Positions 34,606-43,448 of a DNA stretch of 64,000 nucleotides are shown in pieces; the first letter of the stretch is position 1, and every line of letters starts with the position of its first letter. The position numbers and the translations under genes are program-made. The stretch is from the NCBI GenBank assembly GCA_001603665.1, contig LUZN01000005.1, positions 1 to 64,000 on the forward strand, written 5' to 3'. This DNA comes from Bacteroidales bacterium Bact_22. GTDB taxonomy: Bacteria > Bacteroidota > Bacteroidia > Bacteroidales > F082. Under the pieces are notes generated by a model. It worked only from the letters and a program-made list of their open reading frames with translations. It was not told where the DNA came from and searched no databases.

Positions 34606-35238
34606 ATGTTATTAATCGGTATCGCCGGCGGCTCAGGGTCCGGCAAGACAACAGTGGTAAAAAAATTGATTGAGGCGCTTCCTGAGGACTCAATCAGCGT
34701 GGTGTCGCAGGACGCCTATTACTGGGACAACGGCAGCTTGTCGCCGGAGGCCAAGAAAGAGATCAACTTTGACCATCCCGATGCTATCGAATGGGATCTT
34801 TTGGTAAAGCATCTCGACATGTTGAAACGCGGCGAGACCATCCCTATGCCTATCTACACCTACGTTACCTGCGCCCGCTCGAAGGAAGTCATACCGGTGA
34901 AGCCGACAGAGGTGGTGATAGTCGAAGGCATCCTTATCATGACATGCCCTGAGCTCGTGAAACGCTTGGATATCAAGATCTTCGTGGATACCGACGGCGA
35001 CGACCGCCTGATGCGTATCATCAAGCGCGACATCGAGGAACGCGGCAGAACAGTGTCGGACGTATTAAGACATTACGAGACCTTCGTGAAGCCGATGCAT
35101 AACCAGTTTATCGAGCCCACAAAACGTTTGGCCGACATCATCATCCCGCAAGGCGGCAGCAACCAGGTGGCTATCGACATCATGGCGAGCCGCATCAGGA
35201 TGCAGCTGTCACAAATGAAAAAACAGGAAAACAACTAG
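34606..35238 (+). CDS. udk: uridine kinase
   Basis: The 210-residue P-loop kinase phosphorylates uridine and cytidine for pyrimidine salvage. The P-loop GIAGGSGSGKTT (5-16), DAYYWD, FDHPDAIEWD and the VEGILIM segment are typical. The ATG follows the preceding terminator by 9 bp. Its stop overlaps the end of the convergent gene at 35235 by 4 bp. Confidence 0.93.
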   Translation: MLLIGIAGGSGSGKTTVVKKLIEALPEDSISVVSQDAYYWDNGSLSPEAKKEINFDHPDAIEWDLLVKHLDMLKRGETIPMPIYTYVTCARSKEVIPVKPTEVVIVEGILIMTCPELVKRLDIKIFVDTDGDDRLMRIIKRDIEERGRTVSDVLRHYETFVKPMHNQFIEPTKRLADIIIPQGGSNQVAIDIMASRIRMQLSQMKKQENN

Positions 35239-35633
35239 CGAAGCGTATAGGCATATCCTCTTCCTTGGAATTTTACCTTCTTCAAATCTGAACGGCGACT
35301 CGAAAGCTTCACGAGCACCTGATTGATTTTTGCCTTCATCTTAGCCTCATCGATATTGATATTCAACGATTTAGCCTTAGCCATCGCCTTGGTGTATATC
35401 TCATTGCTGGTGGTCGGCTTGCCGTTTTCCTTAATCACATCGAGCACTATGGTGTCCCACTGCGACAGCGGATACGGCTTGCGCGGGGTGGTTTTATTTT
35501 CGCTTAAAAGCCGCGTCAGCTCATCGATTTTCTCGTTGAAAAAGTCGATTTTAGCCTGATTTTTATTGATTTCCGACTTGAATTCAGCTATCAATCCTAA
35601 TATCTCATCCTTCGTGAGTTCGCGCTTTTCCAT
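35235..35633 (-). CDS. coiled-coil plus winged-helix-like protein of unknown function
   Basis: Residues of about 5-48 are a charged helix with heptad pattern (EILGLIAEFKSEINKNQAKIDFFNEK). Residues 58-132 look like a winged helix (PLSQWDTIVLDVIKENGKPTTSNEIYTKA, ending in strands KVKFQGRGYAYTL). This suggests a small DNA- or RNA-binding protein. The family is not recognised. It is divergent from the DUF2461 gene, with both promoters in the 81 bp between them. Confidence 0.6.
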   Translation of the reverse strand: MEKRELTKDEILGLIAEFKSEINKNQAKIDFFNEKIDELTRLLSENKTTPRKPYPLSQWDTIVLDVIKENGKPTTSNEIYTKAMAKAKSLNINIDEAKMKAKINQVLVKLSSRRSDLKKVKFQGRGYAYTLR

Positions 35634-35661
35634 AATTCTCAGATATTTTATTATTGTTTTG

Positions 35662-35669
35662 CAAATTTA
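35662..35669 (-). promoter_or_regulatory. -7 box for the winged-helix-like gene
   Basis: On the minus strand, TAAATTTG lies 29 bp before the start codon at 35633. Confidence 0.6.
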
Positions 35670-35691
35670 AAAACAATTTTGAATAAAATGC

Positions 35692-35699
35692 TATATTTG
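35692..35699 (+). promoter_or_regulatory. -7 box for the DUF2461 gene
   Basis: TATATTTG lies 15 bp before the ATG at 35715, and excludes the longer frame from 35679. Confidence 0.7.
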
Positions 35700-35714
35700 C
35701 AAAAAATAAGTTTC

Positions 35715-36392
35715 ATGAAAGAGATATTAGACTTTCTTAACCTCATCGTTGAAAATAACAACCGTCCATGGTTTCAGCAACATAAGAACCTGTACCAGAA
35801 TGCGCAAAATAAGTTCAATGCCATCGCGGAACAGATATTAATAGGTGTACAGAAATTCGACCCGCTCACCCGCGGATTGACCTTGAAAGACTGCACCTAC
35901 CGCTTTTATCGTGACACGCGTTTCTCGCCCGACAAGAGTCCGTATAAGCGTCATTTCGGCCTGTTTATCTGTCCGAACGGCAAAAAATCGGGTCTGGCGG
36001 GCTATTATTTCCACGTTGAGGGCGAAGGAGCCGAATATCTCGGTCATCATGGGCTGTATCCGGGCATGTATATGTGCGAGCCGTTCATCACGAAGAGTGT
36101 GCGCGAGGATATCAGCACCAAAGGCGATGAGTTTGTGAAGGCTCTGAAGAAAGCGAAGAATTTTACGATGGATTTTTCTTCAAAACTGAAAAAAGTGCCG
36201 AAGGAATATCCTGTCGACCATCCTTACGCTGAGTATTTGAAGCTCAAGGACTTCTGTCTTTATGAAAACATCTCCGACGACATGATTTATTCCGACCACC
36301 TGGTCGAATGGGTCGTCGATGAGTTCCGCTCGTGCTACGACTTCAACTCGTTTTTGAACCGCGCGGCGCTTTTCGCAATGGAAAATGAATAA
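35715..36392 (+). CDS. DUF2461 domain protein
   Basis: The 225-residue cytoplasmic protein matches the widespread DUF2461 family (FLNLIVENNNRPWFQQHKNLYQ at the N-terminus; FYRDTRFSPDKSPYKRHFGLFI; GYYFHVEGEGAEYLGHHGLYPGM). The R-x2-RFSxDKxPYK motif is the family hallmark. Function is unknown. The start at 35715 is placed by the promoter. Confidence 0.85.
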   Translation: MKEILDFLNLIVENNNRPWFQQHKNLYQNAQNKFNAIAEQILIGVQKFDPLTRGLTLKDCTYRFYRDTRFSPDKSPYKRHFGLFICPNGKKSGLAGYYFHVEGEGAEYLGHHGLYPGMYMCEPFITKSVREDISTKGDEFVKALKKAKNFTMDFSSKLKKVPKEYPVDHPYAEYLKLKDFCLYENISDDMIYSDHLVEWVVDEFRSCYDFNSFLNRAALFAMENE

Positions 36393-36455
36393 TTTTTCTT
36401 TTTTTGATGCAGCAAAAACGGTTTTTCTTCGTTAAAGAGATGTAAAACGGATGAA

Positions 36456-37082
36456 ATGTTAGGATTTGGCATTGTTTTGGACATGGCAAGAAAAGGCAAC
36501 CAGCGCTCGATGATGAGGCTCTACGACCTCTGCTGCGACGCCGTCTTCAACGCCTCCTACCGGATAGTGCTGAACGCCCAGGACGCTGAGGAGATCACGC
36601 AAGACTCCATCCTCAAAGCCTTCGCAAATCTTGACAGTTTCAGCGGTTCGGAACGCGACTTTACGGCGCTGGTCAAGACCATAGCCATCAACAAGAGCAT
36701 CGATATGTTCAGGAAACGCAGCAAAGAGCCGTTTTACGAGGAAATCGACAACACAGCTGACCGTATCGATGACGACGACACCGATTTTGAAGATTTCCCG
36801 ATAGAAAAGATAAAAGAGGCATTGAATAACCTTCCCGACGGCTACCGCCTGACGATAACAATGAGATTGATAGAAGGAATGGAATTCAGCGAGATAGCGG
36901 AACAAATGGGAATAAAAGAGTCGAGCGTAAGGTCACAATACGCCAGAGGGCTCGAAAAGTTGAGAAATATAGTAATTGCTAATGACAAGGGGGTTCCTCG
37001 TCCCTGTGGGACTCGGAATGACAGGGATCACACAATAGGGGAGTGTCATTCCGAGCGAAGCGAGGAAACTCCTGCAAATTGA
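36456..37082 (+). CDS. ECF-type RNA polymerase sigma factor
   Basis: The 208-residue protein shows sigma-70 region 2 (LYDLCCDAVFNASYRIVLNAQDAEEITQDSILKAF) and region 4 (LPDGYRLTITMRLIEGMEFSEIAEQMGIKESSVRSQYARGLEKL). An alternative start is the ATG at 36483. The last 30 residues, after about residue 178, are encoded by repeat DNA (GECHSERSEETPAN spans the family B core at 37051-37065) and are unlikely to be ancestral. It lies upstream of a membrane anti-sigma candidate and a secreted beta-helical protein, forming a sigma/anti-sigma/effector operon. Confidence 0.88.
   Translation: MLGFGIVLDMARKGNQRSMMRLYDLCCDAVFNASYRIVLNAQDAEEITQDSILKAFANLDSFSGSERDFTALVKTIAINKSIDMFRKRSKEPFYEEIDNTADRIDDDDTDFEDFPIEKIKEALNNLPDGYRLTITMRLIEGMEFSEIAEQMGIKESSVRSQYARGLEKLRNIVIANDKGVPRPCGTRNDRDHTIGECHSERSEETPAN
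37051..37065. repeat. REP-like element, family B, inside the sigma gene 3' end
   Basis: CCGAGCGAAGCGAGG, flanked by CATT and AAACTCCT, encodes SERSEE of the sigma factor tail. A related inverted part (CTCGGAATGACAGGGAT) lies just upstream near 37010-37027. Confidence 0.75.
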
Positions 37083-37099
37083 ACGAAAACTATTAAACT

Positions 37100-37615
37100 A
37101 TGAATATAGAAAACAAAATACAAAGCAACAGATCGTCATTCGATGACGTGAAAATGCCAGCCGGAAGCAGGGCGCGTTTCGAGGAACGACTCCGCAAAGA
37201 TGCCGCGCGTTACGTCCGCCGCGACGACATCGCCATCCAAAAGCTCCGCATCATGACATGGACCTCGGTGGCGGCGGCAGCGATAACCGTTTTCATGGTG
37301 ATTTCGGGCATTTTCTTAGATGGAAGATTATCAACAAAATCGCCGCAAGTGGCTGAGAATAAATTAGTTACGATGCGTCAATTTTACGACGAAAAGATGG
37401 ATGAAGCCATCATGAATCTGGAGGTTGTGATGCAAAATGTCGACGACTCGACACGCATGCAGATCAACGCGGTGATTGACGGACTGACAAATATGGGCGA
37501 TATTTTTGCCGAGATGGCTCCTCTTCCGGAAGAGAAACAGATGGCTATAGCCGAACAGATGTACGACAGCAGATTAAAAACAATAGAGTTAATAACAGAA
37601 AAGATAAACAAATAG
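37100..37615 (+). CDS. single-pass membrane protein, probable anti-sigma factor
   Basis: The 171-residue protein has a cytoplasmic N-terminus of about 50 residues (SRARFEERLRKDAARYVRRDD), one membrane helix (WTSVAAAAITVFMVISGIFL, about 54-73) and a helical periplasmic part. This topology, right after an ECF sigma gene, is that of an anti-sigma regulator, although no zinc-finger or FecR motif is seen. The gap to the sigma gene is 17 bp and to the next gene 4 bp. Confidence 0.6.
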   Translation: MNIENKIQSNRSSFDDVKMPAGSRARFEERLRKDAARYVRRDDIAIQKLRIMTWTSVAAAAITVFMVISGIFLDGRLSTKSPQVAENKLVTMRQFYDEKMDEAIMNLEVVMQNVDDSTRMQINAVIDGLTNMGDIFAEMAPLPEEKQMAIAEQMYDSRLKTIELITEKINK

Positions 37616-37619
37616 AATT

Positions 37620-38660
37620 ATGAAAAGGTATTTAGTTTTAACAGCATTATGCCTGATGGCTTTGGTTGGCACAGCCAACGACTATAGAGGCGAGGGCGGA
37701 AAATACAGATACGAAGCCCAGAAACTTATCGAACAGACCTACAGCGTCGACGCTAACCCCGTCCTCGAGATGGTCGGAAAATACAGCGATTTCATCATCA
37801 CTCCATGGGATCAGCAGATGATCGACTTCAAGGTGAAAATCATCGTGAAGAGCAACGACGAAGACAAACTCAAAGCGAAATTCAACTCTATCGACGTGAA
37901 ATTCGACAAATTCGGCAACAAAGTGACCGCCGAGACGGTGTTTGGCGACTACAAATACAGGACTTTCAACGGCACGATGATCATAAAATACTACGTGAAA
38001 GTGCCGAGAGACGTCTTCATGGAACTTGAGACAAAATACGGCGACATCAAGGTGGAGACCGTGGCCAAGAGACTCGAAGTCGACATTAAATACGGCGACC
38101 TGAAGGCCGACAGTCTGCTCGCCGACAACAGCATCGACATAAAATATGGCGACATCAACATCAACTACGCAAATAATATCGAGTTGGAACTCGACTACGG
38201 CGATGCAAAAATCAGAAATTGCGACAAGCTCAGTGCTGAGCTGAAATACAGCAATATCTATGTCACTAATCTCAACGAAGGTAATATCGAAAACAAATAT
38301 TCGACAGTGAAGATCGAGAAGGTGGCGAAGATCGACCTCGACGACAGCGCCTATTCCGACATCAAGATTTCGAACGTCACCAACAGCATGATTGTCGAGA
38401 TGCGCTACTGCGACCTCAAGGCCACGTTCAGCACGCTGAAGCCTATCGTCGACATCGACGGACAGTATTCCGACGCGACGCTGTACATCAAGGAAGACGC
38501 CTCGTTTGACTACAACCTCAAGTCGACCTACAGCGACATCATCTTCAAGGGCTTCTTCGACACTAAGGTCATCAAAGGAGCAGGCTCGTATGGCGATGGC
38601 GAACGCGGAAGGCTCTATATCACTACCGCCTACGGCGACGTGAAAATCAACAAAGAGTAA
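37620..38660 (+). CDS. secreted beta-helix (GIN-type/DUF4097-like) protein
   Basis: The 346-residue protein has a signal peptide (to about 19) and a body of short repeats centred on a YGD or YSD turn (KYGDIKV, KYGDLKA, KYGDINI, DYGDAKI, KYSNIYV, AYSDIKI, RYCDLKA, QYSDATL, TYSDIIF, AYGDVKI), spaced by about 18-22 residues. This is the pattern of the putative adhesin-head GIN/DUF4097 beta-helices. Co-transcription with the sigma and anti-sigma genes suggests an envelope-stress effector. Confidence 0.78.
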   Translation: MKRYLVLTALCLMALVGTANDYRGEGGKYRYEAQKLIEQTYSVDANPVLEMVGKYSDFIITPWDQQMIDFKVKIIVKSNDEDKLKAKFNSIDVKFDKFGNKVTAETVFGDYKYRTFNGTMIIKYYVKVPRDVFMELETKYGDIKVETVAKRLEVDIKYGDLKADSLLADNSIDIKYGDININYANNIELELDYGDAKIRNCDKLSAELKYSNIYVTNLNEGNIENKYSTVKIEKVAKIDLDDSAYSDIKISNVTNSMIVEMRYCDLKATFSTLKPIVDIDGQYSDATLYIKEDASFDYNLKSTYSDIIFKGFFDTKVIKGAGSYGDGERGRLYITTAYGDVKINKE

Positions 38661-38691
38661 TTATCTTTTTTTCATACTTTGAATTTTTAAT

Positions 38692-38719
38692 GCCGAAAAT
38701 GCAAATTTTCGGCTTTTTT
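38692..38719. terminator. bidirectional terminator between convergent genes
   Basis: GCCGAAAAT (38692-38700) pairs with ATTTTCGGC (38705-38713), followed by six T on the plus strand and preceded by A-rich sequence. It serves the sigma operon and probably the minus-strand gene ending at 38718. Confidence 0.8.
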
Positions 38720-39722
38720 ATTCATTGTATACCACCTCCAGCATCACGTTTCCGACCATCTGCAACGTCTTGACATCGATGCAGTCGATGTTATCCTTCA
38801 ACGTGTGCCAATATGGGAAGAAACACGAGGTGCGGTCGGGGTCGCCGACGAGGTCGATGATGTCGATTGACGGTATTCCGGCGTAGTGAATCATATAGAT
38901 ATGGTCGTCGTTGATCGGGTCGCCGAGCTCGTTCACAAAATGCTCGTCGTAGCCCATCTCGCGGGCTGTGCGCCACACCTTATTCAGCACCCATGCTGAG
39001 TTGTTTTGCGAGTAATATTCCTTCGGAAAACGTGGATTTGAGGCTCCGACCATGTCGAGAAGTATGCCGTAATAAGCTGAATAATTGCTTACATGCGGCT
39101 TTTTCGACCAATACTGTGAGCCGAGACCCCAAGAGAGGTCTTCGCGTTCGCTTACGTCCATCCATTTTGGTGAGCCGTAGTCTTCCAAGTCGAAGAAAAT
39201 CAAGTCGATACCGACGCTTTCGTCGATGCGATGGTTTTTCATCACACGTGCCATCTCCATCATGATGCCGCAGCCCGAGGCGCCGTCGTTGGCTCCGTCG
39301 ATAGGTTTGCGCCAGTTGGCTTCGTCGGGGTCGTTGTCGGCGTAAGGCCTTGAGTCCCAATGCGCTGCGACGATGATGCGCTTCTTTGCATCGGGGTTGA
39401 ACGCCGCGATGATGTTTTTGCCATTCATCACTTTGCCATCGTAGATGCGTGATTTGAATTCCTGTACGAAGACGGTGTCGGCGTAGCCGTTCAGAGTGTT
39501 TACTAGCCACTCGGCACATTGCTGATGCGGCATCGTACCGGGAACGCGCGGACCGAAGTCACACTGGGCTTTCACGAAATAATAAGCCGAGTCGCCGTTG
39601 AAAGCCGGGACAACCACGGTTTTCTTAGTTGTCTTCGGCGCCGAGGGCTGCTTCGGGTTATTATTCCTTTCGCAAGAAATAAAAATAATCGCAATAGCTA
39701 AAACAAAAAATATCTTTTTCAT
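38718..39722 (-). CDS. M28-family zinc peptidase / glutaminyl-cyclase-like lipoprotein
   Basis: The start at 39722 yields a lipoprotein signal (MKKIFFVLAIAIIFISCERN) and a 334-residue product. The M28 fold is shown by AAHWDSRPYAD (zinc His and Asp), DGANDGASGCG (bridging Asp), FFDLEDYG (catalytic Glu) and IHYAGIPSIDIID (His). This matches the M28 subgroup that includes glutaminyl-peptide cyclotransferases, which convert N-terminal Gln to pyroglutamate, a known step after signal-peptide removal in Bacteroidota periplasm. Peptidase activity is the alternative. Confidence 0.82.
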   Translation of the reverse strand: MKKIFFVLAIAIIFISCERNNNPKQPSAPKTTKKTVVVPAFNGDSAYYFVKAQCDFGPRVPGTMPHQQCAEWLVNTLNGYADTVFVQEFKSRIYDGKVMNGKNIIAAFNPDAKKRIIVAAHWDSRPYADNDPDEANWRKPIDGANDGASGCGIMMEMARVMKNHRIDESVGIDLIFFDLEDYGSPKWMDVSEREDLSWGLGSQYWSKKPHVSNYSAYYGILLDMVGASNPRFPKEYYSQNNSAWVLNKVWRTAREMGYDEHFVNELGDPINDDHIYMIHYAGIPSIDIIDLVGDPDRTSCFFPYWHTLKDNIDCIDVKTLQMVGNVMLEVVYNE

Positions 39723-39738
39723 ATTTGGAAACCACCTA

Positions 39739-39771
39739 ATTGTCAATTCTCAATTTTCAATTGTCAATTAT
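39739..39771. repeat. TCAATTN heptamer array
   Basis: Four to five heptamers (TCAATTC, TCAATTT, TCAATTG, TCAATTA) lie between two minus-strand genes and contain the stop codon (39768-39770) of the upstream one. Related arrays are at 42521-42555 and 46793-46824. Confidence 0.85.
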
Positions 39772-41111
39772 TTAACGTATTTTTCCCCGTTTCTGATATA
39801 CACTCCTCTGAAATTATCAGGGACTTCATCACCTAAATATCGCCCTTCAATATCGTATGTCTTATTATCTATCAACGAGTTATTTTCTGGGATTTCTTCA
39901 ATTCCTTCATATCCCACGTATGGCACGAAGGTAACAAGACCTAGGCTCGGGTCGTCGTTTTTATGATAAATATGATCCTCGATGCGCTCGATGCTGTGAG
40001 CGTCCCAGTCGTTGCCGACAGCCGTGAGGTCGCAGGCCGAGTTGTTGTACAGGTCGTACACTACGCCGCCATTGCCGTTGTCGTGAATCTCGTTATGACC
40101 CCAGTCGTCCTCGGTACCCATGTCGATATCGTGCTGATAAATCGCCGTGATGCCCCAGAGGTTGTCGGTAATCACGTTGTTGCGCAAGATGGCCTTGTTG
40201 TTGGTCGTGTAGCCGTAAATCGAGATGCCGCTGCCGCCGTTCATCGGGTTGTCCTCGTGGTTGTTGTCGGTAAACTCGTTGTCAACGATGACCGACGAGA
40301 TGGTGTAGCCCTGCTGGTTGTAGCCGTAACGGTTTTCGCGAATCTTGTTGTTCTTCAGCAAAACCTTGGTCGAGCCGGTGTTCATGATGTCGGCTACCGA
40401 GATGCCGCCCACATACCACTGCGCCATGATGGTGTAGACGTCGTTGCCCACGATGCGGATGGTGTCGTTGCCGCCCGGACCGAGGTTGATCTGCGGAGCG
40501 TTGACCTGGTCGGTGCCGTTGGTGTCGAAGTCACAGTTCAGGATCTGCGGCGAGGCCTGGCCGTTGGCCGGCGAGCTGATGGCCGAGCCGCAGTTAAGCA
40601 TGAAATAACAGTTTTTAATCACCGGGTCGCAGTTGAAGATGTCGATGACGGCATTGCTGTAATCCCTAGTGAAATAAACGAATTTCACGTCGTCGAAGGT
40701 CACTTCCGACTCAATGACTTTGATGCCTGCGCCGTCGGAGAAATACATCTTCTTCAGCAAGCAGTTGGTGGCGTTCTCAAAACGCATGCTGAAATGGTTG
40801 GTCTCGTTCAAGCCGTAAAACTTGGTTCTGGTGCTTGAATTCGTGCAAACCATTGAGCCATTGATAGTTAGGAGCACCGTGGCAAAATCGACTCTCGACG
40901 TCTGGTTATCGATTTGCAGCACGTCGCCTGTCGAAATGGTGAGGTCGGCGTTGACAACATAGCCGTTTTCACCGACAGTGACAACTCCGCCTGTGATATC
41001 AACAAGGTCAGCAAAGGTGTAGGTGACGCCTTCGCCCGGACTTGTCCACTGAGCACGGAGTGTAGTCGCTATTGTCATAATAACGACTAAAAACAAAAAT
41101 GACTTTTTCAT
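39768..41111 (-). CDS. secreted right-handed parallel beta-helix protein
   Basis: The start at 41111 gives a signal peptide (MKKSFLFLVVIMTIATTLRAQ) and a 447-residue product. The middle consists of beta-helix coils with asparagine ladders (VLLKNNKIRENRYGYNQQGY, VIVDNEFTDNN, ILRNNVITDNLWGI, GHNEIHDNGNGG), as in NosD/pectate-lyase-like folds. The end (YDIEGRYLGDEV, GVYIRNGEKYVK) resembles a shortened type A sorting signal, so type IX export is likely. Substrate unknown. Confidence 0.78.
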   Translation of the reverse strand: MKKSFLFLVVIMTIATTLRAQWTSPGEGVTYTFADLVDITGGVVTVGENGYVVNADLTISTGDVLQIDNQTSRVDFATVLLTINGSMVCTNSSTRTKFYGLNETNHFSMRFENATNCLLKKMYFSDGAGIKVIESEVTFDDVKFVYFTRDYSNAVIDIFNCDPVIKNCYFMLNCGSAISSPANGQASPQILNCDFDTNGTDQVNAPQINLGPGGNDTIRIVGNDVYTIMAQWYVGGISVADIMNTGSTKVLLKNNKIRENRYGYNQQGYTISSVIVDNEFTDNNHEDNPMNGGSGISIYGYTTNNKAILRNNVITDNLWGITAIYQHDIDMGTEDDWGHNEIHDNGNGGVVYDLYNNSACDLTAVGNDWDAHSIERIEDHIYHKNDDPSLGLVTFVPYVGYEGIEEIPENNSLIDNKTYDIEGRYLGDEVPDNFRGVYIRNGEKYVK

Positions 41112-41125
41112 TATATGACACGATA

Positions 41126-41180
41126 CTTTGGCCATTGGCCATTAGCTTTTTTGCCAACAGCCAACAGCCAATAGCCGAAG
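41126..41180. repeat. inverted GCCAAYA/TTGGCCA heptamer array
   Basis: CTTTGGCCATTGGCCATTAGC on one arm and GCCAACA/GCCAATA units on the other form a potential long hairpin. The array ends one base before the pgk stop codon (minus strand). Confidence 0.85.
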
Positions 41181-41181
41181 T

Positions 41182-42432
41182 TTACTTCTTAATTGCAGCA
41201 ATACCTGGAAGTTCCTTACCTTCGATGGCCTCGAGCAAGGCACCGCCGCCTGTCGACACGTACGACACCTGGTCGGCCAGGCCGAACTTGTTGATGCAAG
41301 CCACCGAGTCGCCACCGCCGATGAGCGAGAAGGCGCCGTCTTTGGTAGCCTCAGCAATTGCTACAGCAATGGCCTTTGAGCCCTGTGCGAAGGTGTCGAA
41401 CTCAAACACGCCGCTCGGACCGTTCCAGAGTATTGTCTTTGAGCCTTTGATGACCTTGGCGAAGAGCTCGCGGGTCTTTGGACCGATATCCATGCCTTCC
41501 CAGCCGTCGGGGATGTTCATCGGGTCAACTACCTGAGTATCAGCGTCGTTGGCGAATTTATTACCTGCCAAAGTATCGATTGAGAGAACCAAATTCACAC
41601 CTTTTTCCTTGGCTTTTGCCAGGATGTCGAGGGCGAGGTCGAGCTTGTCGTCTTCGCAAATCGAGTTACCGACTTTGCCGCCGAGAGCTTTCTTAAATGT
41701 GTATGTCATGCCGCCGCAAAGGATGAGGTTGTCGACCTTTGTGAGCAGGTTCTCAATGATTTCAATCTTTGTCGACACCTTCGAGCCGCCCATGATAGCC
41801 GTGAACGGGTGTTTGATGTCGTTCATCACCTTGTCGACTGCCGCCACTTCCTTGCCCATGAGGTAGCCATACATCTTATGGTCGGCATCGAAATAATCGG
41901 CGATGAGCGCTGTCGAAGCGTGAGCGCGGTGTGCTGTTCCGAAAGCGTCGTTGATATAGTAGTCGGCGTACGAAGCGAGGGTCTTGGTGAACTCTTTCTG
42001 AGCCGCTTTTACCTCTTTCTTTGCCTCGTCGTAGCCTGGCTCGCCCTTCTCAACGCCACGTGGCTTGCCCTCTTCTTCCGCATAGAAACGGAGGTTTTCG
42101 AGCAGCATCACGTCGCCGTCTTTCATATTTTTGATAGGCTCAGCGGCCTTCATGCAGTCGTCGACGAAGATCACCGGTTTGCCGATGAGTTCCTCGAGGT
42201 GTTTTACTAACGGCTTCACCGAATATTTCGGATCGGGGTTCTTTTTCGGACGGCCGAGGTGCGACATGATGATGAGTTTGCCATTGTCTTTCAACACTTT
42301 TTGCAATGTCGGCATTGCCGCACGCATACGGGTGTCGTCGGTGATGTTGAAGTTGTCATCCAACGGAACGTTGAAGTCGACGCGCACAATGACGCGTTTT
42401 CCAGAGAAATTAGTTTTGTCAATGTTAACCAT
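41182..42432 (-). CDS. pgk: phosphoglycerate kinase
   Basis: The 416-residue glycolytic kinase makes ATP from 1,3-bisphosphoglycerate. Visible are the substrate-binding [19 protein letters not shown] and HLGRPK segments (N domain), the hinge, and the nucleotide-binding [19 protein letters not shown] and [13 protein letters not shown] segments. Length is normal. It lies upstream of the beta-helix gene but behind a repeat hairpin. Confidence 0.96.
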   Translation of the reverse strand: MVNIDKTNFSGKRVIVRVDFNVPLDDNFNITDDTRMRAAMPTLQKVLKDNGKLIIMSHLGRPKKNPDPKYSVKPLVKHLEELIGKPVIFVDDCMKAAEPIKNMKDGDVMLLENLRFYAEEEGKPRGVEKGEPGYDEAKKEVKAAQKEFTKTLASYADYYINDAFGTAHRAHASTALIADYFDADHKMYGYLMGKEVAAVDKVMNDIKHPFTAIMGGSKVSTKIEIIENLLTKVDNLILCGGMTYTFKKALGGKVGNSICEDDKLDLALDILAKAKEKGVNLVLSIDTLAGNKFANDADTQVVDPMNIPDGWEGMDIGPKTRELFAKVIKGSKTILWNGPSGVFEFDTFAQGSKAIAVAIAEATKDGAFSLIGGGDSVACINKFGLADQVSYVSTGGGALLEAIEGKELPGIAAIKK

Positions 42433-42460
42433 GATTGTAATTTTTTAATTGTTATATAAT

Positions 42461-42555
42461 CTTTTAATCCTTTAATCTTTTGAACCTCTTGAACCCTTTA
42501 AACCCTTTGAACTCTTAAACCAATTATCAATTGTCAATTCTCAATTATTCAATTT
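42461..42555. repeat. nonamer array followed by TCAATTN heptamer array
   Basis: Seven 9-mers (for example TTTGAACCT, CTTGAACCC, TTTGAACTC) at 42461-42523 run into heptamers (TCAATTG, TCAATTC, TCAATTA) that include the stop codon of the glycosyltransferase at 42549. Two unit lengths adjoin in one tract. Confidence 0.85.
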
Positions 42556-43448
42556 CCGAAGCACGCAAAAATCCTCTTGATTAACTGCTTGATACTGTTC
42601 GGCTTAGGTAATTTATCTTCCTCCACTGCCGTGAAATCGGTATCACCTCTTTTTAGGTATTTTTCGGTGAAAGTGCCTGAGCTGATGCCCCATTTGAGGA
42701 TAAACATCTTCTTGCCTTTATTTTTGCGCATCCTCTTGGTCGATTTGCTTCCGAAATGATAAACCAGACTGTTGCCAACGCCAATAAAATCGCGCACTCC
42801 AGCATGCCATAGCTTACGCGAGATGTCGGGGTCGGAGTACCATCCGGGATGAAACTCCACGCTCATGCCGCCGACGAGGTCCCAGCAGTCTAGAGGCATC
42901 ACATTAGGTGGCCAGGTGCTTCCACGCCAGTCGCTGCGCACCAGGTTTTGCTGCTCTTTCAGCAGTTCATCCTCGCGAAAACTCTCGATATCGGTACCGA
43001 AGTCGCGCACCACCACGCACGGATTGTTGCCTGTCGGCTCGACGAGGGTACTCGAAATCATGAAATATTTATGTGTATCACGCTGGTTATCAGTCAGTTG
43101 GTTGATTCGCTCGAGAATCGGCACATCCCAGTTCGGCATGAAATACATGTCGTCGTTGGCGTAGAACACAAACTTAGTGTCGATGAGGCTGCGGCAGGCA
43201 TTCAGAGCGTAGCAGATGCCGATGTTTTCCTTCGCATAGATGTAGTCAATCGCTTGATTTTCAATCCATTGAAGCGTACCATCGGCGCCTTCGTTGATAG
43301 CCACGATAATCTGATGCTCGTAAGCCGAGTTTTTGCGGATGCTGTTCACGCAAAGGTCCAGATACTTCAGATTATTCCACGTCGGGATGATGATCGTGAA
43401 GCAGTAATCCTTTTTTTCGGCACGTTTATATTTCTCAAAGCTAATCAT
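42549..43448 (-). CDS. family 2 glycosyltransferase
   Basis: The 299-residue GT-A protein shows TIIIPTWNNLKYLDLCVNSI (nucleotide-binding strand), the DxD-like YANDDMYFM (about 95-103) and a cytoplasmic, mostly soluble sequence with a basic C-terminus. It likely adds a sugar to a surface glycan; acceptor unknown. Its ATG overlaps the upstream glycosyltransferase stop by 4 bp, so the two act in one pathway. Confidence 0.88.
   Translation of the reverse strand: MISFEKYKRAEKKDYCFTIIIPTWNNLKYLDLCVNSIRKNSAYEHQIIVAINEGADGTLQWIENQAIDYIYAKENIGICYALNACRSLIDTKFVFYANDDMYFMPNWDVPILERINQLTDNQRDTHKYFMISSTLVEPTGNNPCVVVRDFGTDIESFREDELLKEQQNLVRSDWRGSTWPPNVMPLDCWDLVGGMSVEFHPGWYSDPDISRKLWHAGVRDFIGVGNSLVYHFGSKSTKRMRKNKGKKMFILKWGISSGTFTEKYLKRGDTDFTAVEEDKLPKPNSIKQLIKRIFACFGN

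Noticed and set aside
39963..40838. 291-codon plus-strand frame opposite the beta-helix protein
   Set aside because: Val/Asp/Ala/His-dominated composition without domain pattern; the minus-strand gene has a signal peptide and clear beta-helix repeats.
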